Shown: in pieces, positions 56,654 to 64,000 of the stretch
How positions within the stretch are numbered: position 1 is the stretch's first letter
Layout of the letters: the number at the start of each line of letters is the position of its first letter
DNA from: JBEKCP01 sp049509515
GTDB lineage: Bacteria > Planctomycetota > Planctomycetia > Pirellulales > Thermoguttaceae
DNA: 64,000 bases
NCBI GenBank assembly: GCA_049509515.1
Contig: JBEKZV010000008.1
Coordinates: 47,917 to 111,916 of the forward strand
Direction of reading: 5' to 3'
Notes under the pieces: model-generated
Told to the model about the DNA's origin: nothing
The model's database searches: none
Seen by the model: only the letters and a program-made list of their open reading frames with translations
Translations under genes and position numbers: made by a program

Positions 56654-57882
56654 GCCTGCTGACGGGCAACCCCGCCAAGTACGCGCCGCTGGCCGACCTG
56701 CTCTCCCAGCTCGAAATCGCCCTGCGTGTGCCCGAGTTCGAACTGCCCGAATCGCAGGACGAGGATTTCCTGACGGTGCTCCGCCGCAAGGCGCAGTCGG
56801 CCGGCGAGGCCCTGGGCGGCCCGTGCCTGGTGGACGACAGCGGGCTGTTGCTGGACGCCTACCCCGGTTTCCCCGGACCGCTCACGCGCAGCGTCTGCCG
56901 GTTGCTGGGCGCCGAGGGCTTGCAACGCTTGCTGGCGGGCACGACCGACCGGGCCCGGCTGGTGTGCCACCTCGGTTGTTGGCTGCGGGGGGAGCTTTGG
57001 CATTGGCAGGGGGAAGTCGCCGGGCGCGTGGATCCGCGGCGTCCCGCCGGCGGTGGGCCCGGCCCGCTGGCGCAATGGTTCGTCCCGGACGAGCCGGGAG
57101 CGGCCGCGGCATACGAGCACCGCCGCCGGGCCCTGCAAGCCCTGGGCCGCGACCTCGCCAGGCTGCGGCAGGCGCTGGGCCAGGGTCCCGCGGGCGAGAT
57201 CCCTGCCCCGCCCGGCAGACGGGACCTACCCGGCTGCGTGTTCTGCCAGGAGTTCGCCGGCCATGCTTCCTCGATCTACCACCAGTTGCTGGGGCATGAG
57301 CTTCCCTCGCGGATCGTTCACGCCACGCCGCATTTCCTGGTGTTTCCGCCGCTGGGCCAGTTCACCGAAGGCGGGCTGCTGCTGGCCACGCGGGAACACC
57401 ACCGCGCGATGGCCTGCCTGTCGGAGGACCTTTACGACGAGTTGGAACGCCTCATGCAGGAGACCTCCGATCTCTTGCTGGAGCGCTACGGCCGCCGTCC
57501 CGTGTTCTTCGAGCACGCCCCGCTTGCCCCCGGCGACAAAGGCACGTGCTGCGTAGATCATGCGCACCTGAACGTCTTCCCGGTGGACGTCGACGTTCAC
57601 CGGCACCTGAAGAGGTTTCCCCACACGGCGATGGGCCGGATGCACGAATTGGCGGAGGCGGGCCCCCGCAGCCAGGGCTACCTTTTCCTCCAGACCGGCC
57701 AGGGGAGCCGCTTCGTCTATGACGTCGGGATTGCGCCCTCTCAGTACGTCCGCAAGATCATCACGTCCCAGCTCGGCCAGCCGGAACGCTGGCACTGGCG
57801 CGAGTACCTGGGGCTGGAGGAATTGAAACGCACGGTCGCCACCCTGTCCGGATGGACGGGCTGCCCCGCGGCCGCGCGCTGA
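56647..57882 (+). CDS. fusion of HAM1-like NTP pyrophosphatase and HIT domain
   Basis: 411 aa. Residues 1-175 follow the HAM1/RdgB inosine-triphosphate pyrophosphatase fold (TGNPAK at 6-11; LVDDSGLLLDAYPGFPGP at 61-78, with Asp for the usual Glu). Residues 195-400 are a HIT-type domain with Cys197/Cys200 and HAHLNVFP; His307 is the usual nucleophile and the third His is Asn309. The first part would hydrolyse non-canonical NTPs, and the second nucleotide conjugates. I know of no standard fusion of this kind. It overlaps the previous gene by 7 bp. Confidence 0.78.
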   Translation: MLSLLTGNPAKYAPLADLLSQLEIALRVPEFELPESQDEDFLTVLRRKAQSAGEALGGPCLVDDSGLLLDAYPGFPGPLTRSVCRLLGAEGLQRLLAGTTDRARLVCHLGCWLRGELWHWQGEVAGRVDPRRPAGGGPGPLAQWFVPDEPGAAAAYEHRRRALQALGRDLARLRQALGQGPAGEIPAPPGRRDLPGCVFCQEFAGHASSIYHQLLGHELPSRIVHATPHFLVFPPLGQFTEGGLLLATREHHRAMACLSEDLYDELERLMQETSDLLLERYGRRPVFFEHAPLAPGDKGTCCVDHAHLNVFPVDVDVHRHLKRFPHTAMGRMHELAEAGPRSQGYLFLQTGQGSRFVYDVGIAPSQYVRKIITSQLGQPERWHWREYLGLEELKRTVATLSGWTGCPAAAR

Positions 57883-57923
57883 CTCAAGTCAACCCGTACC
57901 AGCGTGTCTCGCCGAATCGACAA

Positions 57924-58607
57924 ATGGCCCCCAAGAACGTCTACGGCATGCCCCCCAGTTGCCCGGAGGACTACGACCCGCTGCACCTCTCGGGGGTCCG
58001 CGAGCGTTGGGACCAGAAAGCGGAGCGCTGGGACCGGGACGTGGCCGACGAACATTTCCACCTCAACGAGGACCACGCCTTCGGCAGGTTCCTGGAGGCC
58101 GCCGACGCGGTGGTGGCCCGCCGGGCGGAGTTTTGCCGCAGCCAGCTCCTGGTCGATCTGGGCTGCGGCACGGGCCTCGTGCTGGCACACTTTCTGGACC
58201 GCTTCGCCCGCGGCCTGGGCATCGACATCAGCCCGCAGATGCTGGCGCTGGCCGAGAGCCGGCAGTTGCCGCGCACGGAATTCCTGGTGGGCAACGGCTT
58301 CGAGCTCGACGGGCACGTGCCGGCGGCCGGGGCGGTGCTCTCCCGCGGCATTCTGCTCTCGCACTACGGACCGCGCTGGGCGCCGCTGCTGCTGGAGCAG
58401 GTCCGGCCGGTGCTCTGCCCCGGCGGGTTCACGGTGCTCGATTTCCTCAATGCCGCCGCCCGGCATGACTACGCTTCCAATCCCGCCAACAAGAGCTATT
58501 ATTCCGCCGAGCAGGTGGCATCGCTCGCCGGACAGGCCGGCTTCGCGCGGGCCACGGTCCTCGGCGAGCCCGAGCGCCGCGTCCTCCTGCTCCTGGCGGA
58601 ATGCTGA
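57924..58607 (+). CDS. class I SAM-dependent methyltransferase
   Basis: 227 aa. SAM-binding loop DLGCGTG at 78-84, then GIDISPQMLALAE and a late VLDFLNAAARHDY. Small-molecule type by size. ATG 57924 lacks a good ribosome site; an upstream in-frame ATG at 57852 would overlap the HAM1-HIT gene by 31 bp and is an alternative start. Within the operon it could methylate the base or sugar of the modified nucleotide. The substrate cannot be read from the sequence. Confidence 0.82.
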   Translation: MAPKNVYGMPPSCPEDYDPLHLSGVRERWDQKAERWDRDVADEHFHLNEDHAFGRFLEAADAVVARRAEFCRSQLLVDLGCGTGLVLAHFLDRFARGLGIDISPQMLALAESRQLPRTEFLVGNGFELDGHVPAAGAVLSRGILLSHYGPRWAPLLLEQVRPVLCPGGFTVLDFLNAAARHDYASNPANKSYYSAEQVASLAGQAGFARATVLGEPERRVLLLLAEC

Positions 58608-58622
58608 GAACCGCTCTGACTT

Positions 58623-59774
58623 ATGGCCCAAGACGTCATCTACCTGGACAATAACGCCACGACGCGGACGGCTGACGCCGTGCTGGAGGCCATGCTGCCC
58701 TTCCTGCGGGAGCAATACGGCAATCCGGCCAGCGGTCACCTGCCCGGCCGCCTGGCCCGGCAAGCGGTCCAGCGGGCCCGGCAGGCCGTCGCCGAGTTGA
58801 TCGGCGGCGGCAGCGGCCGGATCGTTTTCACCGCCTCCGCCACCGAAGCCAACAACCTGGCCATCACGGGACTCGTGGGCGCCGCCGCCCGCCCTTGCCA
58901 CGTCGTCACCACGATGATCGAGCACAAGTCGCTGCTCGAGCCAGCCAGGAACCTGGAGCGGCTGGGACATATCGGCCTGACCGAGCTGCGGCCCGATCCC
59001 TTCGGGCAGATCCATCCCGGGGCCCTGCAGGCGGCGTTGCGGGCCGACACCCGGCTGGTCTCGATCCTGGCGGCCAGCCATGTGATCCACACCCTGAATC
59101 CGCTGGCGGACCTAGCCAAGGTCTGCGCAGCACATGGGATCCTGTTGCATTGCGACGCAACCCAATGGGTCGGCAAGCTGCCCTTGGATGCGGACCGCCT
59201 GAGCATCGCCGCGCTGAGTTTTTCCGCGCACAAGCTGTATGGCCCCAAAGGCGCCGCCGCGCTCTATCTCAGCCCGATGGCGCTCGAAAGCGGAATCCTC
59301 CCCCAGATCCTGGGGGGCGGACAGGAAGAAGGGTTGCGGTCCGGCACCTTGAACGTGCCGGCCATCGTCGGCTTCGGCGCCGCCTGCGAACTGGCAGCGC
59401 GGCGGCAGGAAGAGGATGCGATGCGGACCCGCTGGCTGGCCGCACGGCTGCTGGAGGGGTTGACCGGGCAACTCGAGGGCATCACCCTGAACGGCCATCC
59501 CCGGCAGCGGCTTCCCGGCGGCCTGCACCTCACGTTGGACGGCGTGGATAGCCGGGGCCTCATGGCCGCGGTCCCCGACGTGGCCTTCAGCGAGGGGTCG
59601 GCCTGCGAAACCGACCGCGAGCCCGACTACGTGCTCAAGGCCGTCGGCAGGCCCGAGGCCGCGCACCACAGCATCCGCCTTCAGGTCGGCCGAATGACGA
59701 CGCAGTCCGAGATCGAGGCAGCGGTCGAGTTCCTGGTCGCCGGGGTGCGGCGGATGAGGGCCTTCGCCCTGTGA
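58623..59774 (+). CDS. cysteine desulfurase (NifS/IscS-like, class V aminotransferase)
   Basis: 383 aa, PLP enzyme that takes sulfur from cysteine. Lys204 (SFSAHKLYGPKG) is the Schiff-base residue, His101 in IEHKS stacks on PLP, Asp178 holds its ring nitrogen, and Cys328 in EGSACETD is the persulfide cysteine. GGGQEEGLRSGTLNVP is typical. The usual NNEIGTIQP is changed to ASHVIHTLNP. No iscU, thiI or dnd gene is adjacent, so a dedicated sulfur donor for the operon's product is likely. It ends the operon. Confidence 0.92.
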   Translation: MAQDVIYLDNNATTRTADAVLEAMLPFLREQYGNPASGHLPGRLARQAVQRARQAVAELIGGGSGRIVFTASATEANNLAITGLVGAAARPCHVVTTMIEHKSLLEPARNLERLGHIGLTELRPDPFGQIHPGALQAALRADTRLVSILAASHVIHTLNPLADLAKVCAAHGILLHCDATQWVGKLPLDADRLSIAALSFSAHKLYGPKGAAALYLSPMALESGILPQILGGGQEEGLRSGTLNVPAIVGFGAACELAARRQEEDAMRTRWLAARLLEGLTGQLEGITLNGHPRQRLPGGLHLTLDGVDSRGLMAAVPDVAFSEGSACETDREPDYVLKAVGRPEAAHHSIRLQVGRMTTQSEIEAAVEFLVAGVRRMRAFAL

Positions 59775-59868
59775 GCAGCCCGCGGGTTTTTTCTAATCTA
59801 CCTAATCCAGAAAGCCGATCTTTCCTGCACAACCGCTATTTCCCGAAAAGACGCCACGGAACTCAAGG

Positions 59869-60981
59869 ATGATCAAGCCGTGCTGCCTCCTGGCGATCCT
59901 GGTGGTCGCGGGGGCCTGCATCCTTGCCTCGCCAGGTGCCGAGCCCACTTCGAGTTCCGGGGGGGAGCCCGGCCTCGCCCTGGCCTCCAGGCTGCAGGAG
60001 ACGGCCTCCACCAAGTTGATGGATACGGACGACCCGTGTCCCTGCCAAGACGGCGGTTCCAACTGGGTGGAGAGGTTCCTCTCCGCAGAGGACGTCTGCT
60101 GTTGCGACCACGGGAAGTGGATGTGTTGCGCCCAACCCGGCGTGTTCGGCTACGCCGACTATCTGAATTGGGCGGCACGGCGGCCGGGGCTGGATTTTGC
60201 CAGCGTCGTCCCCCTGCCCCTCGTCGCCGGCAAGCCGCTCACCCCTTTGGCAACCGACTCGCTCGATCTGGGGGACAGTAATGGAACCCGCGCGGGGGTC
60301 GGCTACCGCTTCGCCGCCGGCTGGGACTTCACGGCGAATTACACGTACTTCCGTACCGCCAACGAGGCGTCGGTCAGCCAAGGCGGCTCGGCAACCTGGG
60401 AGTTGCTGGCCACCCGCAGCGTGTTCAACACGACCGCCATGACTTCGGTCGAAGCCGATGGCAGCCTGCGACTGAACATGGTCGACCTCGAGGCCAACTG
60501 GCGTTCCTTGCTCAACGATACCATCGGTTTCCGGGCCTTCGGGGGCTTTCGCTGGGCCGAAATCGACCAGCAATTCAACAACACCTACCACACCCAGGCG
60601 ATCCCGACGGTGACGGGAACCATTTACTTCCCCTCCGACATGCATGCCGACGGCATTCGCTTCGGCGCGGAGTTCGAGTGGCGGGCAAGCTGTGGGCTGC
60701 GGATCTTCGGCCGCGGCGCGCAGTCGATTCTCCTCGCGGATTTCGACATGCGGCACTTCGAGAGCGACACGGTGCATGGCGTGCTCCTGGACTTGCCCGT
60801 CAGCACCACCCAGATCGTTCCCGTCCTGGAAGCCGCGGCCGGCATCGGCTGGGGCCACGGTCCCTGGGAGATAAGCGCCGGTTACGAGATGAGCAACTGG
60901 TTCAACATGGCCGACCTGGAGCGGCCCTCGGAAAGCCTGTTCATCGACGGGGCCTTTGTACGGCTGGCTTTTTCGCGGTAG
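59869..60981 (+). CDS. Lpg1974-family pore-forming outer membrane protein
   Basis: 370 aa. Signal peptide CCLLAILVVAGACILA, then a Cys-rich linker (CPCQD; VCCCDHGKWMCC) before a beta-barrel of alternating strands (GYRFAAGWDFTANYTYFRTANE, GFRAFGGFRWAEIDQQFNN), ending in the aromatic-rich LFIDGAFVRLAFSR typical of outer membrane beta-barrels. Homologues are called Lpg1974-type porins and are common in planctomycetes. It follows the nucleotide operon by 94 bp but has its own signal region, so co-transcription is uncertain. Confidence 0.85.
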   Translation: MIKPCCLLAILVVAGACILASPGAEPTSSSGGEPGLALASRLQETASTKLMDTDDPCPCQDGGSNWVERFLSAEDVCCCDHGKWMCCAQPGVFGYADYLNWAARRPGLDFASVVPLPLVAGKPLTPLATDSLDLGDSNGTRAGVGYRFAAGWDFTANYTYFRTANEASVSQGGSATWELLATRSVFNTTAMTSVEADGSLRLNMVDLEANWRSLLNDTIGFRAFGGFRWAEIDQQFNNTYHTQAIPTVTGTIYFPSDMHADGIRFGAEFEWRASCGLRIFGRGAQSILLADFDMRHFESDTVHGVLLDLPVSTTQIVPVLEAAAGIGWGHGPWEISAGYEMSNWFNMADLERPSESLFIDGAFVRLAFSR

Positions 60982-61169
60982 CGGCCCCTCAATGCCTCCA
61001 TGCCGCCACGAAACTCGCCCCATGCCACTCCTGCGGGGGGTGGCGGGATGATCCCCGGCTCGCGGCGGTGCAGTTGGTGGCCCTGCCGTCGGGCGGAATG
61101 CCGCCGGCGAGCGGGGCCGTCGGCAGGCTTTTCACCGGTCTGGCGTACAAAACCCCACGCGGCTGATCC

Positions 61170-61198
61170 TTGGAATTCCCCCTCCGCGATGTTATCAT
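61170..61198 (+). promoter_or_regulatory. sigma70-type promoter of the DUF4956 gene
   Basis: TTGGAA (61170-61175), exact 17-bp spacer, TATCAT (61193-61198), 66 bp before ATG 61265. It is one of the better promoter matches in the window. Confidence 0.5.
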
Positions 61199-61264
61199 GG
61201 GAATGTGCGCGCTGCAGCGGGCAGGCGATCGCACGATGTCCCCATGAATCCCGGCGGAGATGCC

Positions 61265-61963
61265 ATGAGCGACTGGTTTTCGACGCTGTTCAACAGCGAC
61301 TACGGGCCGGCATTCATCGGCGGCACGAACACCATCTTCTTCATCGTCCTGTTCGCGTTCGCCGTGGGCCATTGGGTGGGGTTCGTCTACATGTGGTCGC
61401 ACGAGGCGATCTCCTATTCCAGGACCTTCGTCGCTTCCTTGGCGGTGCTGCCGGCGATCGTGTCCGTCATGATGATCGTGATGGTCGGCAATCTATTGAT
61501 CGCCTTCGGGATGCTCACGGTTTTCGGAATGATCCATTTCCGCAACGTGATGAAAGATACCCGCGACACGACGTTCATCCTGTGGGCGGTCATGGAGGGG
61601 GCGACCATCGGCACCATGCGGTTCTCCACGGCCTTGGTGGCGGCGGGGGGCATCGGCGCGGCTTGGCTCTACACCCGGCTCGTTTCCTTCGGCACCCGGC
61701 ACCGCTACGACGCCGTGGTGACCCTGCGCGTTTCGGGCGATCTGCTGACGACCGGGGCCGCCCTGAGGCAACTCCTCCATTATCACGCCTGGCGCGCCCG
61801 GCTGATCAACGAGCGGCGGGCCAACGAGGGAGGGACGGACATGGCCTACCGCCTGCTGATGCGCGACCCCGCACGCATCGACGAGCTGCAGAAGGCGCTC
61901 GGCGAGACGGAGGGGCTGGTGAACGTGGCCGTGTTCGCCCACGACGACGAGGCGGAAATCTGA
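61265..61963 (+). CDS. DUF4956 membrane protein
   Basis: 232 aa. Four hydrophobic helices in the first 150 residues (TIFFIVLFAFAVGHWVGFVYMW; FVASLAVLPAIVSVMMIVMVGNLLIAFGML) then a soluble C-terminal domain of beta/alpha type (YDAVVTLRVSGD, DELQKALGETEGLVNVAVFAHDDEAEI). DUF4956 is usually found beside a VTC-domain polyphosphate polymerase. ATG 61265 is chosen for the GGAG six bases before it; the frame has earlier ATGs at 61244 and 61205. Confidence 0.85.
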   Translation: MSDWFSTLFNSDYGPAFIGGTNTIFFIVLFAFAVGHWVGFVYMWSHEAISYSRTFVASLAVLPAIVSVMMIVMVGNLLIAFGMLTVFGMIHFRNVMKDTRDTTFILWAVMEGATIGTMRFSTALVAAGGIGAAWLYTRLVSFGTRHRYDAVVTLRVSGDLLTTGAALRQLLHYHAWRARLINERRANEGGTDMAYRLLMRDPARIDELQKALGETEGLVNVAVFAHDDEAEI

Positions 61964-62132
61964 CCGTGCGGCCTCCTGCTTCCCCGCCCGGCCTGCCAGC
62001 ACTGCCAGCAGGCAAGAAAGCCGCCCCCGCCGCGCTTTTCGCTGAATCTTTACCCGCGGATTGCCGACTACTTTGCCAGCGGACACGTTCCTTCTCGTTC
62101 CCTGCTCCGCGTAGCCAGTCGGCGGCCTCTTC

Positions 62133-63800
62133 ATGAAGCATTGCGATCCGGCACCCGAGCCGCTCGTGGGTTCCACGACGGGCCCGCAACGATCCCCGCA
62201 TGTCGCTGGGATCCGCTGCTCCCGCCGGCGGTTCCCGGTGGGGGCTTATCTTCTGGCGGCTTGCTGCCCGTTGGGCCTGGCGTCCTGCATGACGGCGACG
62301 GGACCTGCGGGCACAAAGACTTCCTTTCTCGACCCGGCTTCCGCAGTTCCGCCCGCCTCCGCAACCGCCGCGGAGTCCGCAGGGCCGCCCAAGGCCGTGC
62401 GGGCCGGCAGCGGATCCGGCCCGGCGGTGACGCCGGTGTCGGCGGCCGTGGCGGCGCAGAGCCCGGCCTCGACCCCGGCCCCAGCCCCGGCCTCGTTGTC
62501 CGCACACCTCGACGCCGGCTGCGGGCTTACGGTGGCCGACGTCTTGCAGTTTGCCATCGACCACCACCCGCTGCTCCGTATCCGCCAGCACGAGGTGGAG
62601 GCTGCCCGGGCCCGGCTCGTGACGGCGCGACTCCTGCGGAACCCGGAGCTGATGTTCGAGGCGGAGAATCCCGCCGGAAGCGATGCCGCCGGAGTCTTGG
62701 GTCCGCCCATCCTGGTAACGCGGCTCATGTTCACGGTCCCGCTGGGCCCGAAACGCGAGCTGCGAACCGCCGTGGCCCAGACGGACATCTGCCAGACGAA
62801 GCTCGCCATGAGCCGCGAGGTCAAACAGGTCCTGGCGGAAGCCGCCGACGCGGCCGTCGAGGTGCTCTACCTGCAAGAGATGGCCGCCCTCTACGGCCAG
62901 GTTGGGGCGCTGGCCGACCAGGCAGCCGTGGTCCAGAAGCAAAGATTCGAGATGGCGGCCGTGCCCTACCGGAACCTAGTGCTCGTCCAGCTCTCGGCTT
63001 CCCGGATCGAGCTGGCGCGGCAGAACACGATCGCCCTGCTGGACCAAGCGAAGGTACGCCTTGCCCGCGCCATGGGACTGAGCGACGGCTTGCCGCCGGC
63101 CATCGAGGGGTCGCTGCTGGTCGAGCCCCTGCGTTTCGCGCCTTTGCCGGCCGTGCTGGCCAGGGCCGCTCAAGTCGCTCCGCAGCTCGCCGAATCCCGG
63201 GCGGTCGTCCAGCGGAGCAGCCAGCAGCTCGCGCTGCAGAAATGGATGGCCGTGCCGGACGTCGCCATCGGCCCCCAGTTGCGAGGCGATCTCGAGTCGC
63301 CGTCGGAGGAAAGGCTCGCCGCGCGGGTGGAAGTCGATCTCCCGATTTTCGACCGGAACCAGGGCCACATCGCCGAGGCCGCGGCCGATCTCCGGAAGAA
63401 TTCCGCCAGGGACGATCTCATGCAGGTCGCCACGCTCAACGACGTGGCCGCGCTGTATCTGGACCTCCAGGACGTACAATCACGCTCGGAGTACTACCGC
63501 ACGCAGGTCCGGCCGCTGGCGGGGCGGACCGAGGCCGCACTCCGCCAAGCGTTCAAAGATCTGGTGATCACCCCCTACGAGCTGAACGAGTTGCTGGAAT
63601 CGTTGGCCCGCATGCGCCTGAGCGACCTGGAGCTGCGCTACCAGCACCAGCGGCTGCGGACGCGGTTGGAGATCCTTCTGGAATGCGAGCTTTCGCGGCT
63701 CGAGGGGGCGGGGGCCGCTGCCGCCGCGCCCGAAGTTGTGCCCGCGCCACCGCTGGCGCCACCGCCGCCGAAGTCCCCTCTCCCCCCGGGAAAGGGTTAG
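62133..63800 (+). CDS. TolC-family outer membrane efflux lipoprotein
   Basis: 555 aa. The N terminus has a lipoprotein signal with lipobox LASC (residues about 49-52) and then a long Ala/Pro/Ser linker (about 55-125). Residues about 130-520 are the alpha-helical/beta-barrel repeat of TolC/CusC proteins (LTVADVLQFAIDHHPLLRIRQHEVEAARARLVTARLLRNPEL), with a second half copy after about 330. The final SPLPPGKG is encoded by intergenic-type repeat DNA at 63775-63808. Expected to work with an RND or MFS pump and a HlyD-like adaptor; the adaptor may lie beyond the window edge. Confidence 0.87.
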   Translation: MKHCDPAPEPLVGSTTGPQRSPHVAGIRCSRRRFPVGAYLLAACCPLGLASCMTATGPAGTKTSFLDPASAVPPASATAAESAGPPKAVRAGSGSGPAVTPVSAAVAAQSPASTPAPAPASLSAHLDAGCGLTVADVLQFAIDHHPLLRIRQHEVEAARARLVTARLLRNPELMFEAENPAGSDAAGVLGPPILVTRLMFTVPLGPKRELRTAVAQTDICQTKLAMSREVKQVLAEAADAAVEVLYLQEMAALYGQVGALADQAAVVQKQRFEMAAVPYRNLVLVQLSASRIELARQNTIALLDQAKVRLARAMGLSDGLPPAIEGSLLVEPLRFAPLPAVLARAAQVAPQLAESRAVVQRSSQQLALQKWMAVPDVAIGPQLRGDLESPSEERLAARVEVDLPIFDRNQGHIAEAAADLRKNSARDDLMQVATLNDVAALYLDLQDVQSRSEYYRTQVRPLAGRTEAALRQAFKDLVITPYELNELLESLARMRLSDLELRYQHQRLRTRLEILLECELSRLEGAGAAAAAPEVVPAPPLAPPPPKSPLPPGKG

Positions 63801-63808
63801 GGTGAGGG
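63775..63808. repeat. CCCTCTCCC-type intergenic repeat overlapping the tolC-like stop
   Basis: CCCCTCTCCCCCCGGG then AAAGGGTTAGGGTGAGGG. This is the widespread CCCTCACCCTAACCCTCTCCC palindromic motif. It encodes the last residues and the TAG of the TolC-like gene. Confidence 0.55.
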
Positions 63809-63892
63809 CGGTGGGTGGCACAGCCTGAAAAGCACAGGGCGCGGCAGGCCCGCCAACCCGGCTCCCCTCCTCCACTCTCTTTTCCGCGGTCC

Positions 63893-64000
63893 TTACTGGC
63901 CGCTTGCCGCGCGGGTCTTGAAGGTCACCTCGAACAATTCGCCCGGGCGGCCGGAGAAGTTTTCAGGCAGGGCGATGCGGACGGGCAGACCCCACTCGGG
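63893..64000 (-). CDS. C-terminal end of an unidentified protein (runs off right edge)
   Basis: 35 codons and the TAA stop at 63893-63895. The visible end, LPVRIALPENFSGRPGELF then EVTFKTRAASGQ, is beta-strand-like. It could be the end of a HlyD-type membrane-fusion protein, whose genes often sit beside TolC-like genes, but the match is too short to claim. Confidence 0.45.
   Translation of the reverse strand, partial: PEWGLPVRIALPENFSGRPGELFEVTFKTRAASGQ

Noticed and set aside
58623..59774. Cysteine desulfurase as DndA of a phosphorothioation system
   Set aside because: No dndB, dndC, dndD or dndE genes next to it; the neighbours are nucleotide enzymes.

Overview
The window is GC-rich bacterial chromosome with the hallmarks of Planctomycetota, most likely a Pirellulales-type lineage. 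The signs are a twin-arginine Gfo/Idh/MocA oxidoreductase, a very large heparinase II/III-like protein, an LVIVD-repeat propeller, an Lpg1974-type outer membrane protein, HEAT-repeat proteins, many short strand switches, and intergenic DNA full of hairpins and short tandem repeats. This assignment is inferred from gene content and style; no rRNA or tRNA gene was seen.

Layout. 0-12 kb: start of carA, a secreted trypsin-like protease, a three-gene zinc/manganese-type ABC transporter, a DUF433 gene with a damaged 3' end, a DegT-type aminotransferase, queC-queD, an HMGL-type aldolase, ridA, hisI-hisG and a truncated glycosyltransferase. 12-20 kb: two HTH regulators, a CPBP membrane protease, a transglutaminase/TPR protein interrupted by repeat DNA, a PilZ-like protein and a Tat-exported oxidoreductase. 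19-32 kb: heparinase-like protein, LVIVD propeller, enolase-superfamily and TatD-type enzymes, and HEAT-repeat proteins. 32-39.5 kb: NAD(P) transhydrogenase split over both strands, rplM-rpsI and glgC. 39.5-43 kb: a lower-GC three-gene island headed by a MinD-like/STAND-like double ATPase (candidate conflict system), next to a duplicated 3' end of typA. 43-52 kb: typA, a parallel beta-helix protein, a serine hydrolase, an acetyl xylan esterase, a VTC-domain protein and a PLD nuclease. 52.4-59.8 kb: a seven-gene, mostly overlapping operon. 59.8-64 kb: an Lpg1974-type porin, a DUF4956 membrane protein, a TolC-like lipoprotein and the end of an unidentified gene.

The most interesting region is the operon at 52419-59774. 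It encodes a thymidylate-synthase-fold enzyme whose nucleotide-specificity residue is Asp (as in dCMP/CMP hydroxymethylases), a radical SAM protein, a GreA-like factor, a pyruvate-kinase-like/thymidylate-kinase-like fusion, a HAM1-like/HIT fusion, a methyltransferase and a cysteine desulfurase. Together these look like a pathway that makes, phosphorylates and polices a modified pyrimidine nucleotide. The product could be a nucleoside-type metabolite or a nucleic-acid modification; that reading is inference.

A second theme is intergenic repeats. Several spacers carry G-rich tandem repeats with different consensus words but always a 7-bp period, some as inverted pairs. There are also REPIN-like palindromes, a MITE-like element, a 115-bp tandem duplication and GC-rich hairpins seen in three spacers. 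Repeat DNA has also entered coding sequence in two genes.
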